Shown here piece after piece: positions 36,400-46,969 of a DNA stretch of 62,500 bases. The notes beneath the pieces are model-generated. The model made no database searches and was not told where the DNA came from. It was given only the letters and a program-made list of their open reading frames with translations. The stretch comes from Chromera velia (Eukaryota > Sar > Chromeraceae): the NCBI GenBank assembly GCA_018398765.1, contig JAHBMJ010005825.1, forward strand, positions 1 to 62,500, written 5' to 3'. How positions within the stretch are numbered: position 1 is the first letter of the stretch; each line of letters starts with the position of its first letter. The translations under genes were made by a program, and so were the position numbers.

Positions 36400-39300
36400 T
36401 CACCAATCACCGCCATCATCTTCTTCGGACATTTGCCTGCGACGGGAAGAATTTCGCGTCGTTCCTCCCCCTCCACCGGCCCAGTCATCATCCGGCTGCG
36501 TGTCGCCCCATTGGCTGTCTCTGTCCCTTTCTGAGAGACTTGAGCGAGCACGGTCTCGGTAGGGAGAATGGTCTCGGTGGTCATCACTCCTCAGGTCGGC
36601 TGCCAAGCTTTCCCACTCGGTCCAGTTCTTGGGACCTCCCCTACTTCCACCCCCGTCTCCCTTGAATGAGAAGTCCCCGTCTCCGTCTCTGTCGCCTCTC
36701 ACAAAGGCCCCCCTGGCCCTCGAACTCTCCCCGCCCCCCCTGGCAGGAGACCTCCCCCTCGACGTGGGGGTCCAATTCGGCTCGTGGTCGGGCTCTTCGT
36801 TTCTTTCATAGGACCTCTCATCCTCCTCATCGTTCTCTCCACTCAACCTGGTACCGATCACTGCGGGACTGTTATCGTAGGGCAATTTATCTCGAGAGAA
36901 GGAGTGGGAGTCCCCATACTTGGACGGTTGTACAGTTGCTGCATGGGGCTGTACGGCTGGTTGCATGGACTCGGCGAGGTCCATCTCCATGGGCTTGAAG
37001 GGCTTTCGGGGATCGAATTGTGCCACCGAGGGGGGCACGGAGGGGGGCAGGAGGTGTGTGAGGAATTTCTGTGTGGTATTCTTGGTGACGGTCTTGTAGG
37101 CCTCTTTGGGGAAGTCTGAAGGGTCATCACCCAAGGGATTGGAGAGAACGGCAAAGAGGGTCAACAGTCTCTCGATCACAAAGAAGAGAACCTGCAAAAG
37201 GATTCATGTATTTCCATACAGAATTATTTTTCCGAATGAAAATTCTGTATGAAAATAAAAACAAGAGCCTCTCGATCACAAAGAACAAAACCTGCAAGCA
37301 AAAGGATTCATTTATTTTCATACAGAAAATTCTGTATGAAAATAAAAACAATAGCCTCTCGATCACAAAGAACAGAACCTGCAAAAGAATTGATAAAGAA
37401 GTCGTGCAATACACATACGCACAAATATACACATAAATTCATTCAGAAACGGTCAGCAACTTTTCGATCACGAAAGAAGGAACTGGCAGAGAAAACAAAA
37501 GAAACAAAAAAGACCATCCTTCTTTCTTTCATGTATCTTGCATCACCGACATGACGACTAGGCAACCGACATACATACACACAGACAGCCAGACACAGAC
37601 ACGCAAAAAGGCAAGCGGGCGAAGAGATACATTCAAACGCAGGCATACAGCCACAGACAGAGACAGAGACAGCCACACACAAACACACATATCGATAGGC
37701 AATCCGAGACTAACAGAAGGACGTACATACACACAAAACAATATACATACACACATACATACACACATACATACAGACAGACAGACAGACAGACAGACAG
37801 ACTATATGTTTCTTCTTCTCCCTTCTTTTCTTCATGAAAGGGGCAGGCAGGCTTACAGAGACCGGCCAACCGACTAATCGAACGACCAACCGACCGACTG
37901 ACAGTAATAGGGGCAGAGGCAGGAAGGGAAAATTTTGGAAAAACGCAAAGAGACCTGGTCCATGCGACAGTAGTGAGTGAGTGAGTGAGTGAGTGAGTGA
38001 ATGAGTGAATGAGTGAGTGAGTGAGTGAGTGAGTGAGACTTCATTTCCAGCACGTGAATGCATGGGACAGTGAGTGACGTTGGATGACCAACTGAGCAGC
38101 AACCTTTCTGTTTACTTTTTTCTCTAATCCACACATCTTCAGGTCTCTCTAGGTCCATTTGTTGTTGTTTTTGTATCTCTGCTTGTCAGTCTGACTGTCC
38201 GTCTGTATACCTCTCTCGGTGTCTGTCGCTCTGTTCGTCTTTCTCTTGATCTGTCGGTCTGTGACTTTGTCTGCTTGCTTGCGATGCTAGTAACCGACTT
38301 GCTCTGAATATGCAAAATGAAATCCGGAGAAATCTTCACAAAACCACGGCCTGACTCACGTTGAGCGTTAGAAAAGCGTTGGCGATCAGGCTGTACTCTC
38401 CCTCCTTCCATCCGTACCCGATGAGACCCGCAGAGACGATGATCAGCTGAACGAAAAAAATACGACAGACCATCACCACCAAGTGGGCGTACGAATACGG
38501 AATCGGGGTCTGGACAAAAGTGAACACCATCTGCAAATAGACACATGCATTTTCGTTCTGTATGAAAGAAAATGCATGCACGAATGCGGAATCGGGGTCT
38601 GGACAAAAGTGAACACCATCTGCAAATAAACACAAAGGCAGGAAAGGGAAGATGCACACAGGAATTTGACAGGCACAAGAACATTCACACAGGAAATTGA
38701 ATATGAAGTCAACGCACAAAGAAGTGCAGAGAAAGCGAATGAGAGAGAAAGAAGCTGGCTTGTCTAACTCTCTCGATTATCTTTTCTTTCAAATTCCACC
38801 CCGGCACCTCCCACAGACCCCAAGACGCCCCCCTCTTCAAAAACCGCATGGATCATTCTCCTCAAAGAAAATATACACATTCAGCCAAGAATTGCGTGCG
38901 TGCGTCAATGGATCTCTTTCCTCATAGAAAGCATGACGTGTGTGCAAGAAAGTTTGACTGACTGACGGATGCCTGTGTCCGGATGAAGTTGACGTCGTCT
39001 TGGAGGATCATGACGTTGGGGAATTTATTTCTCATCAGACCTAGCTTGGCAGCCTGTTGAATCAATATATCACACCAACCGTACACCAAGGTCTGTCTTT
39101 GGTTAGGTGCCATTTCCTTTATTTGGGCGATCTCATCGTCTTTCACCAGCTCCTGCGCCTTCAGTTTCTCCATATGAGATACATCAATCATTCCACTTCC
39201 GTTCAAGTAAATCAAATTGTGCGCAAGATTCAGAAATCTGCAAAAGTCTGTACGGAGGGATTTCGATGTAAGGTCGTCTCCATATACTGCGGAGGTCATA

Positions 39301-39674
39301 TGAATCACCGCTGCTCCACTTCGGCCGAAACAAAGGCCGAGATGGACTCTGGTTGTCCACCACCTGTTGATCAAAAGAGAGACGAAGAACGCCAAGATAA
39401 AAGCCACGATTGAAGTCAAATTGAGGGCTTCTTGCGTGTTAGGGAGAGGGAGGCAGTTACCCAAGGGGCTGCTCTCTTGGTTGCTGTCACATTGCCAGGC
39501 GCCTAGGAAGACAACGAAGCAGTTCACAATCAGATGAGCTATAGGGGTGATCCAGGTGATCTCAGACCCTGCTAGCCAGAAGTACCTGTAATTCATCAAC
39601 TTTTCGGGGTCATAATTCTTGATGTTGCTCCCCGCCCACTCAATGTGGGGGGTCTTGACGCAGTTGGGAATCAT
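36400..39674 (-). CDS. Bestrophin-family anion channel
   Basis: Three exons, 39674-38967, 38530-38360 and 37191-36400, are joined in phase 0 and give 556 aa. Exon 1 has two membrane segments (WITPIAHLIVNCFVVFLGAW and LTSIVAFILAFFVSLLINRW), the second ending in the family RWW motif, then a long soluble helical region. Exon 2 continues with TPIPYSYAHLVVMVCRIFF and LIIVSAGLIGYGWKEGEY. Exon 3 begins VLFFVIERLLTLFAVL and has SNPLGDDPSDF, the counterpart of the bestrophin NPFGEDDDDFE segment. The C-terminal 180 residues are Arg/Asp/Gly-rich and probably disordered. Bestrophins are pentameric, often Ca-gated chloride/bicarbonate channels; in photosynthetic cells some sit in thylakoids. The start is the first in-frame ATG of exon 1; an upstream exon cannot be excluded. 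Introns 1 and 2 each carry a hairpin/direct-repeat insertion at the acceptor. Confidence 0.87.
37165..37394 (-). repeat. Triplicated exon start separated by two hairpins (locus C)
   Basis: Three copies of a block of about 42 bp containing CTCTCGATCACAAAGAA and CCTGCAA (37165-37207, 37266-37310 and 37354-37394). On the gene strand each is intron end TTGCAG plus the first 25 or so nt of bestrophin exon 3. Between them are two palindromes. The one at 37312-37345 has perfect 16-bp arms (TTATTTTCATACAGAA and inverse) with a 2-nt centre. The one at 37208-37265 is more degenerate with the same core. The copy joined to the exon body (37191 start) is the functional one. Confidence 0.93.
37540..38035. 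repeat. Microsatellite cluster in bestrophin intron 2
   Basis: CACA/TACA-rich sequence at 37570-37770, (ACAG)n at 37771-37800, and (GTGA)n with GAAT interruptions at 37973-38038. Confidence 0.85.
38492..38634 (-). repeat. Hairpin flanked by about 54-bp direct repeats at bestrophin exon 2 acceptor (locus D)
   Basis: The first 39 nt of exon 2 plus 14 nt of upstream intron (38492-38544) are repeated at 38581-38634 with only two or so differences. The spacer 38545-38580 is a palindrome, GCATTTTC...GAAAATGC, with TTCTGTATGAAA at its heart, the same core as loci B, C and E. Confidence 0.93.
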
Positions 39675-40115
39675 TTCATTTTTTTTTCTCTGCCAAGCAG
39701 GCCACTTGCAATGTCTAAAAAGCCTCAAACCAACTAAAACAGTGAGTCGAGAGCGGAGGGGAAGGTGGACTGCTGCAACTGTTGCAGAAAGGTCTCATTG
39801 ATATCAATGCATGTCAGTCTAACATGCAGATTGTCGAAAAAAATCTAAAGCATTCGACGAATCGCTGATCAAATGTCTGCCATCTCACAGTAGGTCTGTC
39901 TACGCACGCACTTGCATTGCCAATCCACGTTTCTCTGCCGATCGAATGCTGTTAGAAGCTGTTGTATGTACATGCAATTAAGTATATAAGCCTCTCTCTA
40001 TACGTGCATGGTTATACAAAAATGTATGCTGTGCATGCATGCATGCACAGAAAGAAAAAGAAAAAATCTAAAAAAAAATACGCGTCTGCATGCATGCATT
40101 AATTGTGATGCAGCT
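39675..40115. other. Intergenic upstream of bestrophin
   Basis: No gene. (ATGC)n palindromes near 40028-40047 and 40085-40098; poly(A) stretches. It could contain the bestrophin promoter, but no element is assignable. Confidence 0.5.
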
Positions 40116-41005
40116 ATATATAAGCCCCTGCCCTTGAATTTTGTACGCACGATTTGACTGTAGCTCTGTATTGATCCATTTTTTAAAAATTTTTTTTTTT
40201 TATTTTTATTTTTTTTTCTTCAAGGTGGATCCCTATTGATTTTGCCTTATAAGGGTATTGTCACGCGCGCGGTGCGCGCGAAAACGACGCAAAAAAAAGC
40301 GTAATTTATGGTCTAACAACCTAGCCGTGCGCGGCCCAAGCCGTCTCCGCGGCCACTATGAAGGGGGGCGTCTCGCGACTTTTTTTTTTCCTTCGAAAAA
40401 CCGAATTACCGGCAGGGGGGCATCTTTTTACCGCACCTGCCCCTGGTTCCCGCCGCTATAGAATAAAGAAAATGGTGCCCCGCCCACCTCAATCAGTCGC
40501 TATTTTCACTTCAGCCGCTCATTGCAAACAGCTGTTCCAGCAAAGGATCAGACCTCTTATCATTCAAAAAAATTGGAAGTATGTGCATGGCTGGACCATC
40601 AAGCAGGCTAACAAAGCAATCAAAACAGAAATGCGAACTATTTTTGGAAATTGTTGTGAGCGTTGTGATGCTTCTGGCCTTCCCGATCTTCCTGGTGGGC
40701 GCAACCCGTATGATATGCATCACAACAACTATCGTCTGGGCACCCACCGGAAGTTCTCCCTCGGGAAGATCACAGTAAAAAAAATTGGGCACAGAAATGA
40801 AGATGAGTGGATCGATACTGTTTTTGATACTAATCACCCAGATGATGTTGAATTGATCTGTCAGTATTGCCATCATATGCACAAGCACAATGCCTACCGA
40901 CATGCATCTGCACAGCCTGCTTGGTACAAAGCCTAACTTCAAAATTTTATCATCAAAATTTTATGCATTTTGACCATACAAAATTCAAGGGCAGGGGCTT
41001 ATATA
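40116..41005 (+). mobile_element. 0.9-kb TIR element carrying an HNH-like nuclease gene
   Basis: A 29-bp perfect terminal inverted repeat starts TATATAAGCCCCTGCCCTTG at the left (40116-40144). Its exact inverse lies at the right (about 40977-41005). Between them is a single intact open frame (40358-40936) with no visible intron. A/T homopolymers at 40180-40220 precede the gene. A target duplication is not clear because the terminus is itself TA-rich; TA is possible. No recognised transposase is present, so either the HNH protein mobilises the unit or it is moved in trans. Confidence 0.75.
40358..40936 (+). CDS. HNH-endonuclease-like zinc protein
   Basis: 192 aa from the ATG at 40358, or 154 aa from the ATG at 40472, which starts a better-structured protein. 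The C-terminal half has CERCDASGLPDLPGG, NPYDMHHNNY, a polar insert, then VELICQYCHHMHKHNAY. That gives C-x2-C, a DxHH strand-like motif, and C-x2-C-H-x2-H-K, the arrangement of HNH nucleases with a structural zinc. The DMHHNN histidines would be the catalytic pair and H in HMHKHN the metal ligand, by analogy. HNH proteins nick or cut DNA; in mobile DNA they act as homing or transposition-associated nucleases. The N-terminal part is basic and may bind DNA. It lies alone inside the TIRs with no host-type introns, unlike every neighbouring gene. Confidence 0.72.
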   Translation: MKGGVSRLFFFLRKTELPAGGHLFTAPAPGSRRYRIKKMVPRPPQSVAIFTSAAHCKQLFQQRIRPLIIQKNWKYVHGWTIKQANKAIKTEMRTIFGNCCERCDASGLPDLPGGRNPYDMHHNNYRLGTHRKFSLGKITVKKIGHRNEDEWIDTVFDTNHPDDVELICQYCHHMHKHNAYRHASAQPAWYKA

Positions 41006-41304
41006 GGGCGGGTGGCTGACGCAGAGCTCGATCCTTTATATGCGGCGCCATCACCCCCCTTGTCCTATTTGGAACCTCTACCTTTTTTGGCGGCGGCGTC
41101 CAGAGGCCGCAAGCCCAAAATAAACAACCCCGGGGGTTTTTGCGGCGGCGGTCCAACCTGTCAACAAAAAACAAAACCGGGGTTCGTTTTGCGTGCATAG
41201 AGGACTCCACGATGTCCTCCACCTCCCTCCAACTCTCATGGTCCTTCACCTTGTCTGGGCTCCTCTGCCACTTGCACGCCCCTTAGATCCCTCCAGCCTC
41301 TAGC
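41006..41304. other. Spacer between HNH element and orphan exon
   Basis: GC-rich with GGCGGCGG clusters at 41090-41150. It bears loose resemblance (GCGGCGCCATCACCCC) to the inverse of 46790-46815 on the far side of the satellite block. No coding signal. Confidence 0.35.
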
Positions 41305-41370
41305 ATGGCGACTGAAGAAGAGGAGACAAGAGTTCAGGAGTCGTTCAACGCTGCATGTCAGAGGCTGAAG
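41305..41370 (+). CDS. Probable first coding exon of an unidentified gene
   Basis: ATG followed by 22 codons (MATEEEETRVQESFNAACQR, LK) and a typical donor, AAG|GTCAGTC. The length and helical pattern would fit the start of an acyl-CoA-binding-type domain, but there is too little to identify it. No continuing exon was found before the satellite block begins 170 bp downstream. Confidence 0.35.
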
Positions 41371-41539
41371 GTCAGTCAAAAGTGAACTTGCTCGCATAGT
41401 GCATCCGCATGCCAGCTCTGAGAGCCAAAGAATACAAGATAGGCTGCATTATGGCTGCATTGATTTGCCCCCCAATGAATATAGCATGGATGAGTGAGCC
41501 AACGAGGAGATCTTGAGCTCTCGTGACCTTGCCCTTCGG

Positions 41540-42960
41540 CTGAAGTAATTCCTCCTTCAGTCAGTCAGCTAGTCAGCCAGTCAGCAAGCCGGTCATGCAG
41601 CAGTCAGTCCGTATGTACGTGAGTCACTGCATAAGCCGTTCAGTCTGCCATGCAGTAAGCCAGTCAGTTAGCCAGTCATCTTGCCAGTCATGGTGAGTCA
41701 TGCACAATCAGTCAGTCAGCCAGTTAGTCAGCCAGTCAGCCACTCAGCCAGTCAGCCAGCCTGTGAGCAAGCGAGTCAGCAGTCAATCCGTAAGCCGTTC
41801 AGCTCGTTGGTCAGTCAGCCAGCAGCCACATTCAGTCACCATCAATCAGCCGGCACGTCAGTTAGCCACCCAGTCAGGCAGCCAGCCAACTAGCCAGTCA
41901 GTCAGTGAGCCGGTCAGTCGGTCAGTCCGTCAGTCAGTCAGTCAGTCAGTCAGTCAGTCAGTCAGTCAGCCTATCAGTCAGTCAGTCAGTCAGTCAGTCA
42001 GTCAGTCAGCCTGTCATTCAGTGAGTCAGTGAGTCAGTCAGTCAGTCAGCCTATCAGTCAGTCAGTCAATCAGCCTGTCATTCAGTGAGTCAGTGAGTCA
42101 GTCAGTCAGTGAGTCAGTCAGTCAGTGAGTCAGTCAGTCAGTGAGTCAGTCAGTCAGTGAGTCAGTCAGTCAGTGAGTCAGTCAGCCTCTCAGTCAGTGA
42201 GTCAGTCAGTCAGTCAGTCAGTCAGTCAGCTTATCAGTCAGTGAGTCAGTCAGTCCAGTCAGTCAGTCAGTCGGCCTCGCAGCCAATCAGCCAGTCAGTC
42301 AGTCAATCAACCTCTCAGCCAATCAGTCAGCCAGCTTGTGAGCAAGCGAGTCAGCAGTCAATCTGTAAGCCGTTCAGCTCGTTGGTCAGTCAGCCAGCAG
42401 CCACATTCAGTCACCATCAGTCAGCCGGCATGTCAGTTAGCCACCCAGTCAGGCAGCCAGCCAACTAGCCAGTCAGTCAGTGAGCCGGTCAGTCGGTCAG
42501 TCCGTCAGTCAGTCAGTCAGTCAGTCAGCCTGTCAGTCAGTCAGTCAGTCAGCCTGTCATTCAGTGAGTCAGTGAGTCAGTTAGTCAGTGAGTTAGTCAG
42601 TCAGTCAGCCTGTCAGTCAGTCAGTCAATCAGCCTGTCATTCAGTGAGTCAGTGAGTCAGTCAGTCAGTCAGTCAGTCAGTGAGTCAGTTAGTCAGTGAG
42701 TCAGTCAGTCAGTCAGTCAGTCAGTCAGTCAGTCAGTCAGCCTATCAGTCAGTGAGTCAGTCAGTCCAGTCAGTTAGTTAGTCAGTTGGTCTCGCAGCCA
42801 ATCAGCCAGTCAGTCAGTCAATCAACCTCTCAGCCAATCAGTCAGTCATTCAGTTAGTCAGTCAGTCGGTCGGTCAATCAGCCCATCAGTCAGTCTTTCA
42901 GTCAATCAGTCAGTCAGTCAAAGTCAGAAAATGAGCCCATTAGTCAGTCTTTGAGTATGT
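41540..42960 (+). repeat. Giant (CAGT)n array with higher-order units
   Basis: About 1.4 kb of CAGT tetranucleotides with CAGC/GAGT variants. A higher-order segment containing GTGAGCAAGCGAGTCAGCAG and the following 130 bp occurs at about 41763-41900 and again at 42337-42475, so blocks of several hundred bp have duplicated. It produces spurious Ser-Val-Ser-Gln frames. Confidence 0.93.
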
Positions 42961-43009
42961 CAGTCAGACAGTCAGACAGCTAGTAGCCGAGTCACTCAGT
43001 CAGACAACC

Positions 43010-43800
43010 GGTTCATTCGTTCTGTGTGTATATTCGCAGGTCTGGTAGGTCAGCTTGGCACCTCAGTCGAGAGTGACTCGCATGCTGTGTGTTGGTGGGA
43101 GTTGACAGGAAAGGGGTTTGAAGCTGACACAGGCGGGAGGGTTCGTGAGGCATAGTATGGACGGGTGTACATTCTCAGCAGGACCTCTCACCGCTCTCCG
43201 GTTCATTCGTTCTGTGTGTATATTCGCAGGTCTGGTAGGTCAGCTTACCACCTCAGTCGACAGTGACTCGCATGCTGTGTGTTGATGGGAGTTGACCGGA
43301 AAGGGGTTTGAAGCTGATACAGGTGGGAGGGTTCGTGAGGCATAGTATGGATGGATCTACACTCTCATCAAGACCTCTCACCGCTCTCCGGTTCATTCGT
43401 TCTGTGTGTATATTCGCAGGTCTGGTAGGTCAGCTTACCACCTCAGTCGACAGTGACTCGCATGCTGTGTGTTGATGGGAGTTGACCGGAAAGGGGTTTG
43501 AAGCTGATACAGGTGGGAGGGTTCGTGAGGCATAGTATGGATGGATCTACACTCTCATCAAGACCTCTCACCGCTCTCCGGTTCATTCGTTCTGTGTGTA
43601 TATTCACACGTTTGGTAGGTCAGCTTGGCACCTCAATCGAGAGTGGTTCGCATGCTGTGTGTTGGTGGGAGTTGACAGGAAAGGATTTGAGGCTGACACA
43701 GGTAGGAGGGTTCGTGAGGCATAGTATGGACGGGTCTACATTCTCATCAGGACCTCTCACCGCTCTCTGGTTCATTCGTTCTGTGTGTATTTTCGGTCCG
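43010..43800 (+). repeat. 190-bp tandem satellite, four units plus a partial
   Basis: Units begin GGTTCATTCGTTCTGTGTGT at 43010, 43200, 43390 and 43580, with a truncated fifth from about 43770. Units 2 and 3 are nearly identical; units 1 and 4 diverge more. Each contains a TATTCGCAG(G) string resembling a 3' splice site. Confidence 0.95.
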
Positions 43801-43880
43801 GGTTGGTCATGTTACTTGGCAATTTGGTATGCTAGCAATTTGGCATCTCAGGAGGGTATAACATTTAAATTACAATGAGT

Positions 43881-44560
43881 TAGAAGCTGAAACTGAGGCT
43901 GTAAAGCCTTCTAATATAAACCTATCACCGTGTTGAAATGCCTTTTTGATCTAGAGAAAAAAAGTGTGAAAGTGCAAAATATTTTTTCAGACTAGAAATG
44001 CAGTTAGGTTTGCTATGCATAACTGACCCAACTTTATGCCCAAGAAAATAAATATTCATAATTTTTGAATTATGATGAGTTAGAAGCTGAAATTGAAGCT
44101 GTAAAGCCTTCTAACATAAACCTATCACTGTGTTGAAATTCCTTTTTGATCTAGAGAAAAAAAGTGTGAAAGTGCAAAATATTTTTTTAGACTAGAAATG
44201 TAGTTAGGTTTGCTATGCATAACTGAGCCAACTTTATGCCCAAGAAAATAAATATTCATAACTTTTGAATTACGATGAGTTAGAAGGTGAAATTGAAGCT
44301 GTAAAGCATTCTAACATAAACCTATTACTGTGTGGAAATGCTTTTTTAATCTAGGAAAAAAAAGTGTAAAAGTGCAAAATATTGTTTTAGACTAGAAATG
44401 CAGTTAGGTTTGCTATGCATAACTGACCCAACTTTAATGACAACTTTATACCCAAGAAAATAAATATTCATAATTAACTTTTGAATTACAATGACATAGA
44501 AGCTGAAATTGAGGCGGTAAAGCCTTCTAATATAGACTTATTGCTGCTTTGAACATCTTC
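43881..44560 (+). repeat. 200-bp AT-rich tandem satellite, about 3.4 units
   Basis: Units start TAGAAGCTGAAA-like at 43881, 44081, 44281 and 44497; the third is lengthened by a 16-bp insert. Each contains ATCTAGAGAAAAAAAGTGTG and a GTTAGGTTTGCTATGCATAA segment. It directly follows the 190-bp satellite and is unrelated in sequence. Confidence 0.95.
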
Positions 44561-44879
44561 TTTATGTTGACAAAAAACAGATGTACGATGCGGCATCATG
44601 ATCTCTGTAGACGCCAGTCCGCTATCCTTCCCTGCAGCCCCCCCCTACACAGGTGTCCGACCCGACCTGCAAATATACTCACAGAACGAAATTCATTTCA
44701 ACGAATGAACCAGAGAAAGATGGAAATTCATGCTATGAACGTGAAGCCTTTCATTGGATCCTTGATTCTCAATCCCTTTCACCCTGGCCGAGTTGAAAAG
44801 TGCCCTTGTGAAACCTGACAACTCATGTGACGCCAGTCTGCCCTCCTCCTCTGTAGCCCACCCCTACACATTTGTTCGA

Positions 44880-44995
44880 CCCAACTACAAATATATACAC
44901 ACACATACACGCACAGACACATACATACACACTACATACAACACAAACACAAACATACACTCACATAAACACACATACAAATACACTATATAGAA

Positions 44996-45056
<61 letters not shown>

Positions 45057-45165
45057 TACACATACACACATACACACAGGCATACGCACACACACACATA
45101 CACACACACACACACATACATACGCACACATACGCACACGCACACTCACACATACACACGTAAAG
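44880..45165 (+). repeat. CA/TACA microsatellite
   Basis: An imperfect (CA)n tract interspersed with TACA and GCACA units. It encodes only spurious His-Thr frames. Confidence 0.9.
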
Positions 45166-45169
45166 GATG

Positions 45170-46130
45170 ATTGACTAACTTACTGACTGCCTGATTGAAT
45201 GACTGACTGACTTCTTGTCTAGCTGCATGCATCTGCCTGCATGCCTGCCTGTCTGATATACTGACTGATTGACTGCATAACTGACTGAGTGACTGCCTGA
45301 TTGACTAACTCACTGACTGACTGCCTGGTTGAATGACTGACTGACTGACTTCCTCTCTAGTAGCTGGCTGCTTGCCTGCCTGTCTGATATACTGACTGAC
45401 TAACTGACTGCTTCACTGACTGAGTGAGTGACTGATTGACTGTCTCACTGACTGACTGCCTGATTGAATGACTGACTGACTTCCCATCTAGCTGCCTGTA
45501 TCTGCCTGCTTGCCTGCCTGTCTGATATACTGATTGACTGACTGACTGACTGCTTCACTGACTGAGTGACTGACTTATTGACTGACTCACTGACTGAGTG
45601 CCTGATTGAATGACTGACTGACTTCCTATCTGGCTGCCTGCATCTGCCTGCTTGCCTGCGTGTCTGATATACTGACTGACTGACTGACTGACTGACTGCT
45701 TCACTGACTGAGTGACTGACTGATTGACTGACTCATTGACTGACTGTCTGTCTGTCTGCCTAATATACTGACTGACTGACTGATTGGCTGACTGATTGAC
45801 TGTTTGTCAGTGAGTGACTGACTAATCGATTAACTGACTGCCTGTCTATCTGCTTGCTTGCCTGTCTGTCTAATATACTGACTGACTGATCGACTGACTG
45901 CCAAATACTGCCTAACTTACTGACTGACTGATGGACTGATTGACGGACTGATTGATTCACTGGCTGACCCATCAATTGACTGGCTGACTGGCTGACTGAT
46001 TGACTCAGTCACTGACTGACTGACTGACTGACTGTCTGACTGACTGACTGACTGACTGACTGACTGACTCACTGACTGACTGATTGACTAAATTACCTGA
46101 GTTCCACCTAAGTATACCTGCTTATGTCTC
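45170..46130 (-). repeat. (ACTG)n array, reverse-complement orientation of the CAGT block
   Basis: About 0.95 kb of GACT/ACTG tetranucleotides, the reverse complement of the array at 41540-42960. A higher-order unit of about 170-180 bp contains CTAGCTGCCTGCATCTGCCT or close variants followed by GTCTGATATACTGACTG (near 45220, 45370, 45490, 45630). Confidence 0.92.
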
Positions 46131-46137
46131 TATGTCT

Positions 46138-46455
46138 CTGAACCCCCCTCCGACAGTGGCAGGCACACCACTATCATCATTGTGGGGGGCACCAGGAAGG
46201 AAGAAGGAGGAAGGAAGAAGGGATTTCAAAGGAAAGAAGGGAAAAAACTGGCAGACTGATTGACTGACTCACTGACTGACTGATTGAATGAACTGCCTGA
46301 GTTCCTACCTGAGTCTGCCTGCCTGTGCCTCTTATATCTCTCAGCCCCCCTCCGACAGTGGCAGGCACACCATTATTATCATCGGGGGGGGCACCAGGAA
46401 GGAAGAAAGAGGAAAGAAGAAAGGATTCCGAAGGAAAGAAGGGAGAAAACTTGAT
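46138..46455 (+). repeat. Tandem duplication of about 200 bp
   Basis: Segments containing CCCCCCTCCGACAGTGGCAG and then GGCACCAGGAAGGAAGAA occur at 46143-46250 and 46345-46452. A GACTGACT-rich stretch lies between them. Confidence 0.8.
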
Positions 46456-46969
46456 CGCCGCTTCCCACAGTTTGCTGGAGACGGCCGGAGACGTCTGGAG
46501 ACGTCCGGAGACGGCAGGAGAAAACACAGTCAGATTCGATCTTTCACCACAGGACGAACTCTCTTAACGCTCAACTTTGACCACTTTCTTGTTGTTGCTT
46601 TTCTTGGGTGGAGAGGTGGAGATGGGTGGAAAGATCTTTCATCTCGAATGTTCTACTAGAGAAAATCGCGTCAGAAGCTGAATTAACCCCGGAGCCGCCG
46701 TGAAACTAAAAAGGGGTTCGTTTCTACATATGAAGGCCTCCAGGGCGGCGGCGGCAAGGCTTCCAGCCAAAAAGTAGGTTCATTCACTTTTGGGGGGGGA
46801 CACCAGGGGTGATGCGGCGCCCCATGGTTGCAAGCTCCCGCGCGCGGTGTATACGCGCGGGACAAAGCGGGGCATCTGTCTCTGCAGACTCCCCAGAAGC
46901 TTCGATCGTTCCAAGAGTCTCTCTTCATCTCTCTTCCTTGCATTGAGTTTAATCTGCATGCACGTACAG
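46456..46969. other. Spacer
   Basis: No gene supported. It has a short GGAGACGTC/GGAGACGG tandem at 46475-46520, and a GC-rich segment with CGCGCGCGG at 46830-46860. Confidence 0.35.

Noticed and set aside
37540-37877. Cys-Val or Thr-His-rich frames
   Set aside because: Translations of CA/TACA/ACAG microsatellites in a bestrophin intron.
41681-42655. Long Ser-Val-Ser-Gln frames
   Set aside because: Pure translation of (CAGT)n repeats; no start context or non-repeat domain.
43010-43800. Possible CRISPR-like array
   Set aside because: The 190-bp units are contiguous with no unique spacers, and the context is eukaryotic; it is a tandem satellite.
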